The translations under genes and the position numbers were made by a program. A stretch of DNA of 64,000 nt from Photorhabdus sp. CRCIA-P01 (lineage in GTDB: Bacteria > Pseudomonadota > Gammaproteobacteria > Enterobacterales > Enterobacteriaceae), in contig NZ_NMQR01000017.1 in assembly GCF_003545805.1 (NCBI RefSeq), positions 1-64,000 of the forward strand. Direction: 5' to 3'. Numbering within the stretch: position 1 is the first letter of the stretch; each line of letters opens with the position of its first letter. Positions 10,075 to 18,641 of the stretch are shown piece after piece. The notes under the pieces were generated by a model that saw only the letters and a list, made by a program, of their open reading frames with translations, was not told the DNA's origin and made no database searches.

Positions 10075-11595
10075 ATGTCACAACAACAGCAGCAGCAGGG
10101 TGCGGAACAGGCTCCCGATTTAAATAATGAACTGCAAACTCGCCGTGAAAAACTGGTAGCTTTACGGGAGAAAGGTATTGCATTCCCGAATGATTTCCGT
10201 CGTGAAAACATCTCGGAAGATTTGCACGCGAAATATGACGACAAAACTCAGGAAGAGTTGGCGGCACTGAATATTGAAGTGACGGTTGGCGGTCGTATGA
10301 TGACGCGTCGCATCATGGGTAAGGCTTCTTTCGTAACGCTACAGGATATGGGCGGTCGTATTCAGTTATATGTTGCCCGTGACGATCTGCCGGAAAGTAT
10401 TTATAACGAACAGTTTAAAAAATGGGATCTGGGAGACATTCTGGGGGCTCGTGGCAAACTGTTTAAAACCAAAACCGGTGAACTTTCCATTCACTGTACT
10501 GAACTGCGTCTGCTGACAAAAGCTTTACGTCCATTGCCGGATAAATTCCACGGCTTGGCTGATCAGGAAACTCGTTATCGCCAGCGTTATTTGGATCTGA
10601 TCGCGAATGACGAATCGCGCAAAACTTTCCAAATTCGTTCTCAAGTCTTGTCGGCCCTGCGTAGCTTTATGGTCAGCAAAGGCTTTATGGAAGTGGAAAC
10701 ACCAATGATGCAGGTAATCCCTGGTGGTGCGGCAGCTCGTCCATTTATTACTCACCATAATGCGCTGGATATTGATATGTATCTGCGTATTGCGCCGGAA
10801 CTTTACCTGAAACGTCTGGTTGTTGGTGGTTTTGAACGTGTATTTGAAATTAACCGCAACTTCCGTAATGAAGGTGTATCTCCGCGCCATAATCCTGAGT
10901 TCACCATGATGGAACTCTACATGGCCTATGCGGATTACAAGGATCTGATTACCCTGACAGAAGAGCTGTTCCGTACGCTGACGCAGAATATTTTGGGTAA
11001 TACTCTGGTTCACTATGGCGAGCAGGAATTCGATTTCGGTAAACCATTTGCTCAAATGACCATGAAAGAGGCCATTTGTAAATATCGTCCTGAAACCAAT
11101 ATGGCTGATTTGGATGATATGGATAAAGCGGTGGCTATCGCTGAATCTCTTGGTATTGAAGTGGAAAAAGGTTGGGGCCTTGGTCGTATTCAGTGTGAAA
11201 TTTTTGAAGAAACGGCTGAAAGTCACCTGATTCAACCCACATTTATCACTGAATATCCGGCAGAAGTTTCTCCGTTAGCGCGTCGTAATGATGAAAATCC
11301 GTTTATCACCGACCGTTTTGAATTCTTTATTGGTGGACGTGAGATTGGTAACGGCTTCTCGGAATTGAATGATGCCGAAGATCAGGCTGAACGTTTTGCT
11401 GAGCAAGTTCGCCAGAAAGACGAAGGTGATGACGAAGCCATGTTCTACGATGAAGATTATGTCACGGCTTTGGAACACGGTATGCCGCCAACAGCTGGTT
11501 TGGGTATTGGTATTGACCGTATGATTATGTTGTTGACAGATAGCCATACTATCCGTGATGTCATTCTGTTCCCGGCAATGCGCCCGCAGAAATAA
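10075..11595 (+). CDS. lysS: Lysyl-tRNA synthetase (class II)
   Basis: 506 residues. An N-terminal OB-fold anticodon-binding domain is followed by the class II core with motif 2 ([14 protein letters not shown]) and motif 3 (G-L-G-I-G-I-D-R-M). It charges tRNA-Lys in the cytosol. It sits 9 nt after prfB, the conserved prfB-lysS operon, and is followed by a strong hairpin terminator. A glutamine-rich N-terminus (S-Q-Q-Q-Q-Q-Q) is a mild oddity. Confidence 0.97.
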   Translation: MSQQQQQQGAEQAPDLNNELQTRREKLVALREKGIAFPNDFRRENISEDLHAKYDDKTQEELAALNIEVTVGGRMMTRRIMGKASFVTLQDMGGRIQLYVARDDLPESIYNEQFKKWDLGDILGARGKLFKTKTGELSIHCTELRLLTKALRPLPDKFHGLADQETRYRQRYLDLIANDESRKTFQIRSQVLSALRSFMVSKGFMEVETPMMQVIPGGAAARPFITHHNALDIDMYLRIAPELYLKRLVVGGFERVFEINRNFRNEGVSPRHNPEFTMMELYMAYADYKDLITLTEELFRTLTQNILGNTLVHYGEQEFDFGKPFAQMTMKEAICKYRPETNMADLDDMDKAVAIAESLGIEVEKGWGLGRIQCEIFEETAESHLIQPTFITEYPAEVSPLARRNDENPFITDRFEFFIGGREIGNGFSELNDAEDQAERFAEQVRQKDEGDDEAMFYDEDYVTALEHGMPPTAGLGIGIDRMIMLLTDSHTIRDVILFPAMRPQK

Positions 11596-11613
11596 CAGCT
11601 TGAATTAAATTTC

Positions 11614-11653
11614 AACTCCCCTGTGGCATAGCTGCCGGGGGAGTTTTTATTTT
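11614..11653 (+). terminator. Rho-independent terminator after lysS
   Basis: Perfect 8-bp stem AACTCCCC (11614-11621) with GGGGAGTT (11638-11645), a 16-nt loop and a following T-rich run (TTTATTTT). It lies 18 nt past the lysS stop and closes the prfB-lysS transcript. Confidence 0.88.
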
Positions 11654-11738
11654 CAACTGCCTGAAATACAGACAACTTAAACAGATAATGGCTTGTTGAT
11701 GCCAACGAAGTCGCTATAATAATTTATGTTATCCTTAA

Positions 11739-11812
11739 GCGAGCGTAGTTCAATGGCAGAACGAGAGCTTCCCAAGCTCTATACGAGGGTTCGATTCCCT
11801 TCGCTCGCTCCA
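11739..11812 (+). tRNA. glyU: tRNA-Gly (anticodon CCC)
   Basis: 74 nt including encoded CCA. The acceptor stem GCGAGCG pairs with CGCTCGC; the anticodon stem AGAGC/GCTCT closes the loop TTCCCAA, giving anticodon CCC; the T-arm has GGTTCGATTCC. It reads GGG glycine codons. Neighbouring genes on its 3' side are accessory, but no repeat of the tRNA 3' end was seen further on, so it is not shown to be an integration site. Confidence 0.95.
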
Positions 11813-12063
11813 GTTTTGTTTCTTCCTAAAAAATGCTGAGTAGTTCGCATTGAAAGTATATCTTTTGGTATGATGTAAATAAGATCAAAAGAATTTACGA
11901 ATAATAACCGATATAAATTAATAACTAACTCATCGCCTAATATGAAAAGAATCCCGTTATTAAATCAACCACGAATCAGTTAGGAGTGATATATTATGAA
12001 TGCGGATACATCACCGTAGAAAGCATTCTATGGTAAATGAATAATTAATAGAGACTATTTACT

Positions 12064-12687
12064 ATGAAAGAAAAGCATTGGTCAAAAATCCAATTTTTAC
12101 ATGAAGCTGTAACTAATCAAAGTATTGTCATCAAAGGAACTCATAGCTATTATAGCGATTGCTGGAGCGGCGGTTTTGAAGAATCTGTCGTTCGCTATTT
12201 GTACGGTGATAAGATCAGTCTTCAATGGGAGTCTAAGTGGCCAATTGATAAATTGTATATTGGCGATTATGTTTGCATAGGTGCTGAAACTATCATTCTT
12301 ATGGGTGGAAACAATACACACAGAGCGGATTGGTTCTGTTTATATCCATTCATGGAATATATTGAAGAGGCATATGTAGGCAAAGGTGACACGCATATTC
12401 ATGATGGTGTGTGGCTTGGTATGCGTTCAATGATTATGCCAGGCGTCACCATTGGTGAAGGCGCTATCGTTGCTGCTAATAGCGTCGTAACTAAAGATGT
12501 TGAGCCATATAGTATTGTTGCTGGAACGCCTGCGAAATTAGTTAAATATCGCTTTGAGCCGCACATTATCAATGAGTTACTTGCGTTAAAAATATATGAT
12601 TGGTCAGAAGAGAAATTTAATGCTTTAAAACCCTATCTCTGTGCTTCGGATATTAAGGCATTAAAATCTGCTGTAAGATCATATTAA
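12064..12687 (+). CDS. CatB-type (xenobiotic) O-acetyltransferase, left-handed beta-helix
   Basis: 207 residues. The xenobiotic acetyltransferase pattern is clear: an N-terminal Y-Y-S-D block, N-N-T-H86-R-A-D-W carrying the expected catalytic His, and hexapeptide-repeat strands (I-H-D-G-V-W-L-G, I-G-E-G-A-I-V-A-A) ending S-I-V-A-G-T-P-A-K. Family members acetylate chloramphenicol or streptogramin A with acetyl-CoA as trimers. Whether the substrate here is an antibiotic or a self-made metabolite is not known. It stands alone between the tRNA and the Rpn genes, with about 250 nt of non-coding DNA before it. Confidence 0.85.
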   Translation: MKEKHWSKIQFLHEAVTNQSIVIKGTHSYYSDCWSGGFEESVVRYLYGDKISLQWESKWPIDKLYIGDYVCIGAETIILMGGNNTHRADWFCLYPFMEYIEEAYVGKGDTHIHDGVWLGMRSMIMPGVTIGEGAIVAANSVVTKDVEPYSIVAGTPAKLVKYRFEPHIINELLALKIYDWSEEKFNALKPYLCASDIKALKSAVRSY

Positions 12688-12805
12688 GACAAATAGTTAA
12701 TTAATTCCGTAGAATAATTAATTAGGCTGGATCCGACTAATTAAATATGATTTTTAAAATGTTCTATTACTGAATTATTTAACTAAAATACATTAATTAT
12801 TGGCT

Positions 12806-12844
12806 GAAATACCGTTTCGGCATTCAAGCTGCAAACGGTATTTC
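12806..12844. repeat. 12-bp perfect inverted repeat in the catB-like/rpn gap
   Basis: GAAATACCGTTT at 12806-12817 is matched exactly by AAACGGTATTTC at 12833-12844 across a 15-nt loop. No T-run follows on either strand, so it is not a classical terminator. It lies in the 290-nt gap between the acetyltransferase and the Rpn gene. The rest of that gap is AT-rich and shows no gene. Confidence 0.6.
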
Positions 12845-12977
12845 TCCGAAAGGAGTCTATCTTTAACTAGTTAAATAAAAAACATTGTACAATGGTATAA
12901 AAGAGAGATGAGACAGAGTTTATTGTTATTTATTTAATATTCCTTCAATATAAAAGAAAATATGCTACTATCCTCTT

Positions 12978-13904
12978 ATGAAAAGAAAAAATACACCGAC
13001 GCCACATGATGCTATTTTTAAAAAGTTTTTAAGTCATATTGATACTGCCAGAGATTTTCTAGAGATACATTTACCTGCCACATTACGGGCAGTTTGTGAT
13101 CTTGATACACTGCGACTGGAATCGGGGTCATTTATTGAGGACAATCTGCGGGTACATTATTCCGACATCCTGTATTCACTAAAAACTACACAGGGTGAGA
13201 GTTATGTGTATTGCGTGATTGAACATCAAAGTTCCCCGGATAAGATGATGGCATTCCGGCTGATGCGTTACAGTATTTCAGCAATGCAATGGCATCTAGA
13301 GCAGGGACATGAAAAATTGCCGCTGGTTATTCCGGTGTTGTTTTATCATGGAAAAATACGGCCGTATCCGTGGAGTACCAACTGGTTCGACTGCTTCGAT
13401 GCTTCGGCTCTGGCGGAAGAGATCTATTCCAGCGCGTTTCCGCTGGTGGATGTGACGGTAATCCCGGATGATGAAATCCTGACGCACAAACGGGTTGCAC
13501 TACTGGAAATAGTACAAAAACATATCCGGCAACGTGATATGGCGGAGTTACAGCAAGAGCTGACCATGTTGTTTGCGTATGATTATTATACATATGAGCT
13601 GCTAAAAAGCATGCTAAACTACATATTACTGGTGGGAGATACCGCCGATCCAGAAGGTTTTATCCGGCAACTGGCAGAACAGTTCCCGAAGTATGAGGAG
13701 GTACTGATGACAATAGCGCAGAAGTTGCAACATAAAGGACATCAAGAAGGGCTTCAAGAAGGATTACAGAAAGGTGAAAAAAAAGGTGAAAAACGGGCGA
13801 GTCTGAAAATCGCGCGCGCATTGATGGATAATGGTATCGATCATGAAACGATAATGAAAAGCACAGGGTTGAGCCAGAACGAACTTGAACAAATACGTCA
13901 CTGA
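12978..13904 (+). CDS. Rpn family recombination-promoting nuclease / putative transposase
   Basis: 308 residues. The N-terminal PD-(D/E)XK nuclease core of the Rpn (YhgA-like, PF04754) family is visible: H-D-A-I-F-K-K-F-L near residue 10, then S-D-I-L-Y and V-Y-C-V-I-E-H-Q-S carrying the Asp and E-x-Q catalytic residues. The C-terminal third ends in an E-G-L-Q-K-G-E-K repeat and a small helical domain (N-G-I-D-H-E-T-I-M-K). E. coli Rpn proteins cut DNA and stimulate RecA-independent recombination; some restrict phage. A strong internal start (13707) lies within the C-terminal part, and a second partial copy follows at 14006. Confidence 0.88.
   Translation: MKRKNTPTPHDAIFKKFLSHIDTARDFLEIHLPATLRAVCDLDTLRLESGSFIEDNLRVHYSDILYSLKTTQGESYVYCVIEHQSSPDKMMAFRLMRYSISAMQWHLEQGHEKLPLVIPVLFYHGKIRPYPWSTNWFDCFDASALAEEIYSSAFPLVDVTVIPDDEILTHKRVALLEIVQKHIRQRDMAELQQELTMLFAYDYYTYELLKSMLNYILLVGDTADPEGFIRQLAEQFPKYEEVLMTIAQKLQHKGHQEGLQEGLQKGEKKGEKRASLKIARALMDNGIDHETIMKSTGLSQNELEQIRH
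13707..13904 (+). CDS. Possible internally started short Rpn form (RpnS-like), 65 aa
   Basis: In-frame ATG at codon 244 of the Rpn gene, preceded by GAGGAGGT (13695-13702), a near-perfect Shine-Dalgarno sequence ending 5 nt from the ATG. Initiation here would give a 65-residue C-terminal protein without the nuclease core. In E. coli, short C-terminal Rpn forms made this way have been reported to inhibit the long form. Initiation at this codon is inferred from the site alone. Confidence 0.5.
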   Translation: MTIAQKLQHKGHQEGLQEGLQKGEKKGEKRASLKIARALMDNGIDHETIMKSTGLSQNELEQIRH

Positions 13905-14005
13905 TTCGTACTGAGAGCCGTAATCGGTATTTAAAGATTCGTGTTAGAAGAGGGGCTTGTCCAGCGAGTAACGGACCGTCCCCTAGAAATATGAGGAGGT
14001 AATTG

Positions 14006-14215
14006 ATGACAATAGCGCAAAAACTGGAGCAGAAAGCGTTCCAAGAAGGATTTCAGGAAGCATACCAAGAAGCATATCAAGAAGGATTACAGAAAGGTGA
14101 AAAACAGGCGATTCTGGAAATCGCCTGTAGAATGATGAACAATGGTATTGATCATGAAACAATAATGAAAACTACTGGATTGAGCCAGAACGAACTTGAA
14201 CAAATAGCCGATTGA
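14006..14215 (+). CDS. Stand-alone Rpn C-terminal copy (remnant or separate RpnS-like antitoxin), 69 aa
   Basis: 69 residues that match the C-terminal part of the preceding Rpn gene: M-T-I-A-Q-K-L at the start, a slightly longer Q-E-A-Y repeat, then N-G-I-D-H-E-T-I-M-K and G-L-S-Q-N-E-L-E-Q-I. The GAGGAGGT site is kept (13993-14000, 6 nt from the ATG). Just upstream the copy still contains the Y-E-E-V codons but with a stop, so the nuclease part is missing. It is either decay of a second rpn gene or a retained short gene; the intact start signal favours expression. Confidence 0.6.
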   Translation: MTIAQKLEQKAFQEGFQEAYQEAYQEGLQKGEKQAILEIACRMMNNGIDHETIMKTTGLSQNELEQIAD

Positions 14216-14706
14216 CTTATGCCGATACCTTAATCGGCATGAAAGTTCGTGTAAATAAGTGGGCAAAATTTCACATATAAGCGGTATATTATTTGGATAA
14301 GTTTGAAATCATACTTTTTCTGTCTGGTATTGAGCTTTTTAATTGAAATAGTATTTGAATAATTAAAGAATATTCCTCAAATAGAATATTCGAAACATCG
14401 TAATCCGATAAATTTTCTCTTGGAAGCGGCAACCGGATTGGTTGCCTATACTTTTTAATCTAAAAAAATCTGAATCTATACCTAATAGATTTCGAGTTGC
14501 AGCGAGGCGGCAAGTGAACGAATCCCCAGGAGCATAGATAACGATGTGACTGGGGTGAGTGAAAGCTGCCAACAAAGCAGCAGCTTGAAAGATGAAGGGT
14601 ATATGCACCTCTGAATTAGCCGTTCTTAGAATAGGAAATATTTCCGTTATTGGTAAATAATCGAACGCTGAAACAGGTTGAATTGAGCCATCATACGAAA
14701 ATATAT
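14216..14706. other. Non-coding gap holding an ERIC element
   Basis: 491 nt between the short Rpn gene and the DJ-1 gene. The first part repeats the sequence found after the full Rpn gene (TAATCGG..AAAG.TTCGTGT), so the duplication extends past the coding part. The ERIC element at 14477-14603 occupies the middle. No gene was seen on either strand. Confidence 0.6.
14477..14603. repeat. ERIC element, copy 2 (127 bp)
   Basis: Same ends (TATACCTAATAG..GGGTATA) and internal ERIC blocks (GAATCCCCAGGAGCAT, GTGACTGGGGTGAGTG) as the other two copies, and the same length. It is closest to copy 3 at 24971. It lies between the Rpn remnant and the 3' end of the DJ-1 gene. Confidence 0.92.
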
Positions 14707-15474
14707 TCAGTAGATATCTGATATTCTTTTGGCGCTTTTAATTAATATTTCTTTGTAATTAGGTGTCTGTTTTTCCACATTGGAAAATATAGCTTGAAGC
14801 GTGGCATTAGTTATTTCTTTGCCGGCGAGTTTTGGCATGCCACTATTGAACGGCGGTTCTGGGTTATATTGCATCGCTAGTTGGACTGCTTGTGCATATT
14901 CTTCATCTTGGATTTTAGCAAGCAATGTTAAACCGAAATCAATACCCGCAGTGACTCCACCTCCGGTGACCCGGTTTCTATCAATAACGACTCTTTTATT
15001 AACCGGTATTGCCCCGAATTCGTTGAGATCGTCTGTCATCGACCAATGAGTCGCTGCTTGATACCCTTTCAGCAAGCCAGCGGCTCCTAACAGGATAGAT
15101 CCGGTACACACGCTGGTGACCCAAGATGCTTTACTGCCCACTTTATTTATCCAATCAAGCATGTCTAATTCGGAAAGCACAGCATAAGGATTTCCTGTAC
15201 CGGGAATACATAAGATATCAACTTTATCTAACTGCTCAAACGTAATGCTCGGCGAGAATGATATATGTGCCAGTTCAGTACGCACCGGAAGTAAATCGCG
15301 CCAAACATATTCAATATTTGACCATCCTCCTACCTCAAGAACTGTCGCGGGACCAATCATATCAAGTGGCGTCATGCCTGGAAAAATGACAAAAGCGAGA
15401 GTAGGTTTCTCTCCAGACGATGCTTTCATTAACGAAGATAATGCCGCGGGATATTCCTTAGATGTGTTTTTCAT
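14707..15474 (-). CDS. DJ-1/PfpI family protein, isonitrile hydratase-like
   Basis: 255 residues from the ATG whose codon ends at 15474, preferred because AAGGAAAA lies about 10 nt upstream; an in-frame ATG 15 codons earlier has no such site. The DJ-1/PfpI fold is clear: L-A-F-V-I-F-P-G-M-T-P-L-D at the N-terminus, the nucleophile elbow S-V-C-T-G-S, and A-T-H-W after it, then T-G-G-G-V-T-A-G-I-D. The pattern matches isonitrile hydratase (InhA) relatives, which add water to isocyanides. It is divergent from a GlxA-type regulator that carries the same fold. Substrate is inferred only from family. Confidence 0.78.
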   Translation of the reverse strand: MKNTSKEYPAALSSLMKASSGEKPTLAFVIFPGMTPLDMIGPATVLEVGGWSNIEYVWRDLLPVRTELAHISFSPSITFEQLDKVDILCIPGTGNPYAVLSELDMLDWINKVGSKASWVTSVCTGSILLGAAGLLKGYQAATHWSMTDDLNEFGAIPVNKRVVIDRNRVTGGGVTAGIDFGLTLLAKIQDEEYAQAVQLAMQYNPEPPFNSGMPKLAGKEITNATLQAIFSNVEKQTPNYKEILIKSAKRISDIY

Positions 15475-15652
15475 GGAGCCGTTTTCCTTATCGAGATTGA
15501 GAAGTGAACAGAAATTCATATGCCGCTATTTTTATCGATCGCCGAATATCTGTTATTCCCGGTAGTGAATTGATGAGGCAACTGTAACCGTTAACTGATT
15601 GGCGTATATGCCAATATAGCGACAATTTACGCCAAGTGCCATAATTGCCTTT

Positions 15653-16624
15653 ATGGACATTAAAACTCTCTATTTTCTGATCTTCCCCAACGTAAATCTG
15701 CTGGACCTTTCAGGACCATTGCAGGTCTTTACTACCGCCAATGAGCTGGCGGAGAAAGCTGGTCACAGGCGACCCTATGCCATAAAAGTCGTGGCTTGTG
15801 AGCCTGGACAAGTCATGACGCAGGCCGGAATAACTGTGCAGGCAGAACCCTTGCCTGAGCTGGATTTTCCCGCTGATACTTTGATCGTTGCAGGGGGTAC
15901 TGGCGTTGAGTCAGCGGCGGACCATCCGTCATTGTGCAATTGGTTAAAGGGACATGCATTGTTGGCCAGGCGTATTGTATCTGTATGCAGTGGGGCATTC
16001 ATTCTGGCTGCCTGCGGGTTGCTTGATGGCCGCAGAGTCGTCACGCACTGGAGTAGTTGTGCCGAACTGGCCCGACGTTACAGTAAATTGCAGGTGGAAT
16101 GTGATCCTATCTTTATTCAGGATGGCCCGGTGTGGACTTCTGCTGGCGTCACCGCAGGCATCGATTTGGCTCTGGCATTATTGGAGGAGGATTTCGGCCA
16201 TAAACTGGCACTGGATGTTGCACGGAATCTCGTTATGTTTCTCAAACGTCCTGGTGGTCAGGAACAGTTTAGTGCTCCACTGGCGTTACAAAGCAGCACG
16301 AGTAAATTTGCAGATCTTCACGCCTGGATGACCAACAATTTGGCGGGAGACCTTTCAGTGGCAGCTTTGGCCGCTCGTGCCAATATGAGTGGGCGCAGCT
16401 TTGTGCGCCACTATAGCCAACATACAGGGATTACACCAGCCAAAGCGGTGGAGCGATTCCGCCTGGAAGCGGCGCGTTATCTTTTGGCTGAATCTACGCT
16501 ATCGCTCAAGTGTATAGCCTCCCGTTGCGGTTTTGGCTGTGAAGATACTTTACGCCGCAGTTTCTTCAGGATGTTTGGCAGCACGCCACAGGACTACCGT
16601 AAGCACTTCAAAGCGACATTTTAG
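15653..16624 (+). CDS. GlxA-family transcriptional regulator (DJ-1/PfpI + AraC HTH)
   Basis: 323 residues. Residues about 5-170 form a DJ-1/PfpI domain (F-P-N-V-N-L-L-D-L-S-G-P; S-V-C-S-G-A-F; T-H-W-S; T-S-A-G-V-T-A-G-I-D), which usually serves as ligand sensor in this family. Residues about 220-320 are an AraC-type double helix-turn-helix (M-S-G-R-S-F-V-R-H-Y; S-R-C-G-F-G-C-E-D-T-L-R-R-S-F). The gene faces away from the isonitrile-hydratase-like gene with about 180 nt between them, so it probably controls that gene. Confidence 0.88.
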   Translation: MDIKTLYFLIFPNVNLLDLSGPLQVFTTANELAEKAGHRRPYAIKVVACEPGQVMTQAGITVQAEPLPELDFPADTLIVAGGTGVESAADHPSLCNWLKGHALLARRIVSVCSGAFILAACGLLDGRRVVTHWSSCAELARRYSKLQVECDPIFIQDGPVWTSAGVTAGIDLALALLEEDFGHKLALDVARNLVMFLKRPGGQEQFSAPLALQSSTSKFADLHAWMTNNLAGDLSVAALAARANMSGRSFVRHYSQHTGITPAKAVERFRLEAARYLLAESTLSLKCIASRCGFGCEDTLRRSFFRMFGSTPQDYRKHFKATF

Positions 16625-16640
16625 CTATTTATTCCCTTTA

Positions 16641-18305
16641 TTACTCATTCTCTGCCACCTCTTTCTTCAATCGTCGCCACAATGTAGTACGGCTAATTCC
16701 CAGATATTCCGCAGTTGCATGGTGATTGCCGGAAAACCGTTTCAAGGTTTCGTGAACTGAAAGTGGTGCAGTAAGTGAAGATTGTTGAATTGAAGAAGGA
16801 GAAGACTTAATACTTTGTTTTGCCAGCTTGAGTGTAGATTGGCGCTCCGGTGAAAGCGCCAATATCAATTCTGGTGTTAAGGTATGTTCAGGATGGGCAC
16901 TGAGGTATAACGTGAGCCGCTCCATAAGATTACGTAGTTCTCGGACATTACCGGGCCAATGATAGGCTTGCAATGCCTCCTGACAGGCAGCAAGTTCTTG
17001 CACTCTTGATTGTGATACCGGTAAGTTCAATGCAGCAAATGCTCGTCGCAGATATTCCAGCGCCAATACACCAATGTCGTGACCTCTTTCCTTGAGGGCT
17101 GGAATGTTGATCCGCAATACACTCAGGCGATAGAACAGGTCTGTTCGAAAACGTCCTTCTCGAACCCAGGTGTCCAGATCGCAATGTGTGGCGCAAATGA
17201 TCCGAACATCAACAGCAATGGGGCGGTGTCCTCCTACTCTGACAACGGATTTTTCTTCCAGTACCCGCAATAGCCGTGTTTGAAGAGGCAGTGGCATTTC
17301 ACCAATTTCATCCAGAAATAGCGTGCCTCGATGCGCAACTTCAAAAAGACCTGCACGCCCTCCGCGTCGTGAACCGGTGAAAGCCCCTTCCTCATAACCA
17401 AACAATTCAGCTTCCAGTAGAGATTCAGCGATAGCGCCACAGTTAACGGCGACAAACGGGCGTTGATGTTTACCTGCAACCTGACCATACCGCAGGGCAT
17501 ATTCATGGTGAATGGCTTGTGCTACTAGCTCCTTCCCTGTGCCACTTTCCCCCTGTATCAGCACCGTGGCAGGCGAACGGGCATATAGCATAATAGTGTT
17601 GCGCACATGTTCCATCATCGCTGAATTTCCCCGGATATCATTGAGAGTGTGGCGGGTACGCAAGGTATTCTCGGTTGGGTAGGCAGAAATTGAAGCCTGG
17701 CTGAGCTTGGTCATTCTGGCGATATCCAGTGCATCATGGAATGCCTGGCGAATAGAATCGGCAGAGTAGACAAAAACACCCACCAATTCAGCTTCATAGG
17801 CGAGATCGGTAATTAGCCCGGCACCGACAATCACTTTAATGCCAATGGCTTTTAGTGCATTGACTTGGGTCCGTGCATCTTCTTCCGTTACGTAACTGCG
17901 TTGTTCAATACGCAGGTTAAACCGTTGTTGGAATTCTTCTAGCGCAGGTAATGTATTCTGATAGGTGATAACACCAATACGTGAACTGATTTGTCGTGCG
18001 CGGGCCAATGCCTGCATAAAATCAAAACCGCTGGCCTTGGCAATGATAACCGGTACTGACAAACGACTTTTCAGATAAGCTCCGTTGGAGCCGGCACAGA
18101 GCACGGCATCACAACATTCAGTTGTTAACCGTTGACGAATATGCTGAACCGCATTTTCAAACCCAAGTTGGATAGGCGTGATATTGGCCTGATGATCGAA
18201 CTCTGGTGTGATATCACGGAAGAGATCAAAAAGACGGGAGACAGATACTGTCCAAATGACCGGTTTATCACGGTTATCACGTTCTGCTGATGGTGTTTCT
18301 GCCAT
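16641..18305 (-). CDS. prpR: Propionate catabolism sigma-54 activator PrpR
   Basis: 554 residues. An N-terminal PrpR_N sensor domain (about 1-200; senses 2-methylcitrate in E. coli and Salmonella) precedes a sigma-54 AAA+ domain with Walker A G-E-S-G-T-G-K-E, the sigma-54 contact loop G-A-F-T-G-S and L-F-L-D-E-I-G-E, and a C-terminal Fis-type HTH ([16 protein letters not shown]). It is divergent from prpBCDE, and a matching sigma-54 promoter lies in between. A short G-R-R-G-G-R-A insert follows the GAFTGS loop, as in other PrpR proteins. Confidence 0.95.
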   Translation of the reverse strand: MAETPSAERDNRDKPVIWTVSVSRLFDLFRDITPEFDHQANITPIQLGFENAVQHIRQRLTTECCDAVLCAGSNGAYLKSRLSVPVIIAKASGFDFMQALARARQISSRIGVITYQNTLPALEEFQQRFNLRIEQRSYVTEEDARTQVNALKAIGIKVIVGAGLITDLAYEAELVGVFVYSADSIRQAFHDALDIARMTKLSQASISAYPTENTLRTRHTLNDIRGNSAMMEHVRNTIMLYARSPATVLIQGESGTGKELVAQAIHHEYALRYGQVAGKHQRPFVAVNCGAIAESLLEAELFGYEEGAFTGSRRGGRAGLFEVAHRGTLFLDEIGEMPLPLQTRLLRVLEEKSVVRVGGHRPIAVDVRIICATHCDLDTWVREGRFRTDLFYRLSVLRINIPALKERGHDIGVLALEYLRRAFAALNLPVSQSRVQELAACQEALQAYHWPGNVRELRNLMERLTLYLSAHPEHTLTPELILALSPERQSTLKLAKQSIKSSPSSIQQSSLTAPLSVHETLKRFSGNHHATAEYLGISRTTLWRRLKKEVAENE

Positions 18306-18392
18306 GCTATTCCTCTATCTGTACGCTGTTTTCGTTTTTCTTAGCTGAACTTTATTCGCTTTTTCCACCACACTCATTCAATGTTTCGCAAT

Positions 18393-18438
18393 TGTTTCAT
18401 TCGTGTTTCATGAAACGTAATTGATTCATTATGAAACA
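18393..18438. promoter_or_regulatory. Palindromic sites, candidate PrpR upstream activating sequence
   Basis: A perfect 12-bp palindrome GTTTCATGAAAC (18405-18416) is flanked by TGTTTCAT (18393-18400) and its inverse ATGAAACA (18431-18438). It lies about 150 nt upstream of the sigma-54 promoter of prpB, the expected distance for an enhancer-binding protein. Assignment to PrpR is by position and symmetry. Confidence 0.6.
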
Positions 18439-18570
18439 GAAGGGTTTTTCTATCAATGGGACTTTCCTACAAGCTAATAAATATTCTTAGTGTTATTTTT
18501 TAATTAAAAAACAAAATATTAACTTTTTATTGTGTTTATTTTTTAAAACAGTCAGCTATTTTTCACTTTA

Positions 18571-18587
18571 TTGGTACGTATATTGCT
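18571..18587 (+). promoter_or_regulatory. Sigma-54 promoter of prpBCDE
   Basis: TTGGTACG (18571-18578) and TTGCT (18583-18587), with the GG and GC doublets exactly 10 nt apart as sigma-54 -24/-12 promoters require. It is followed 55 nt later by the prpB start. It fits control by PrpR, the sigma-54 activator encoded divergently. Confidence 0.85.
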
Positions 18588-18641
18588 AAGTAACATGATG
18601 AGTAACAAATGTGTTTCATTATAATAACAATGAGGTCTTAT

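Noticed and set aside
10525..11235. 236-codon open frame on the minus strand opposite lysS
   Set aside because: Fully antisense to a conserved synthetase, no recognisable domain, His/Thr/Ile-rich composition typical of reversed coding sequence.
14363..14608. 81-codon open frame on the minus strand, with a near twin at 24932-25129
   Set aside because: Both are translations of the ERIC element; the shared peptide reflects the repeat and not a gene.
11739..16624. tRNA-Gly as the attachment site of a genomic island
   Set aside because: No integrase gene and no repeat of the tRNA 3' end were seen to the right within the window.
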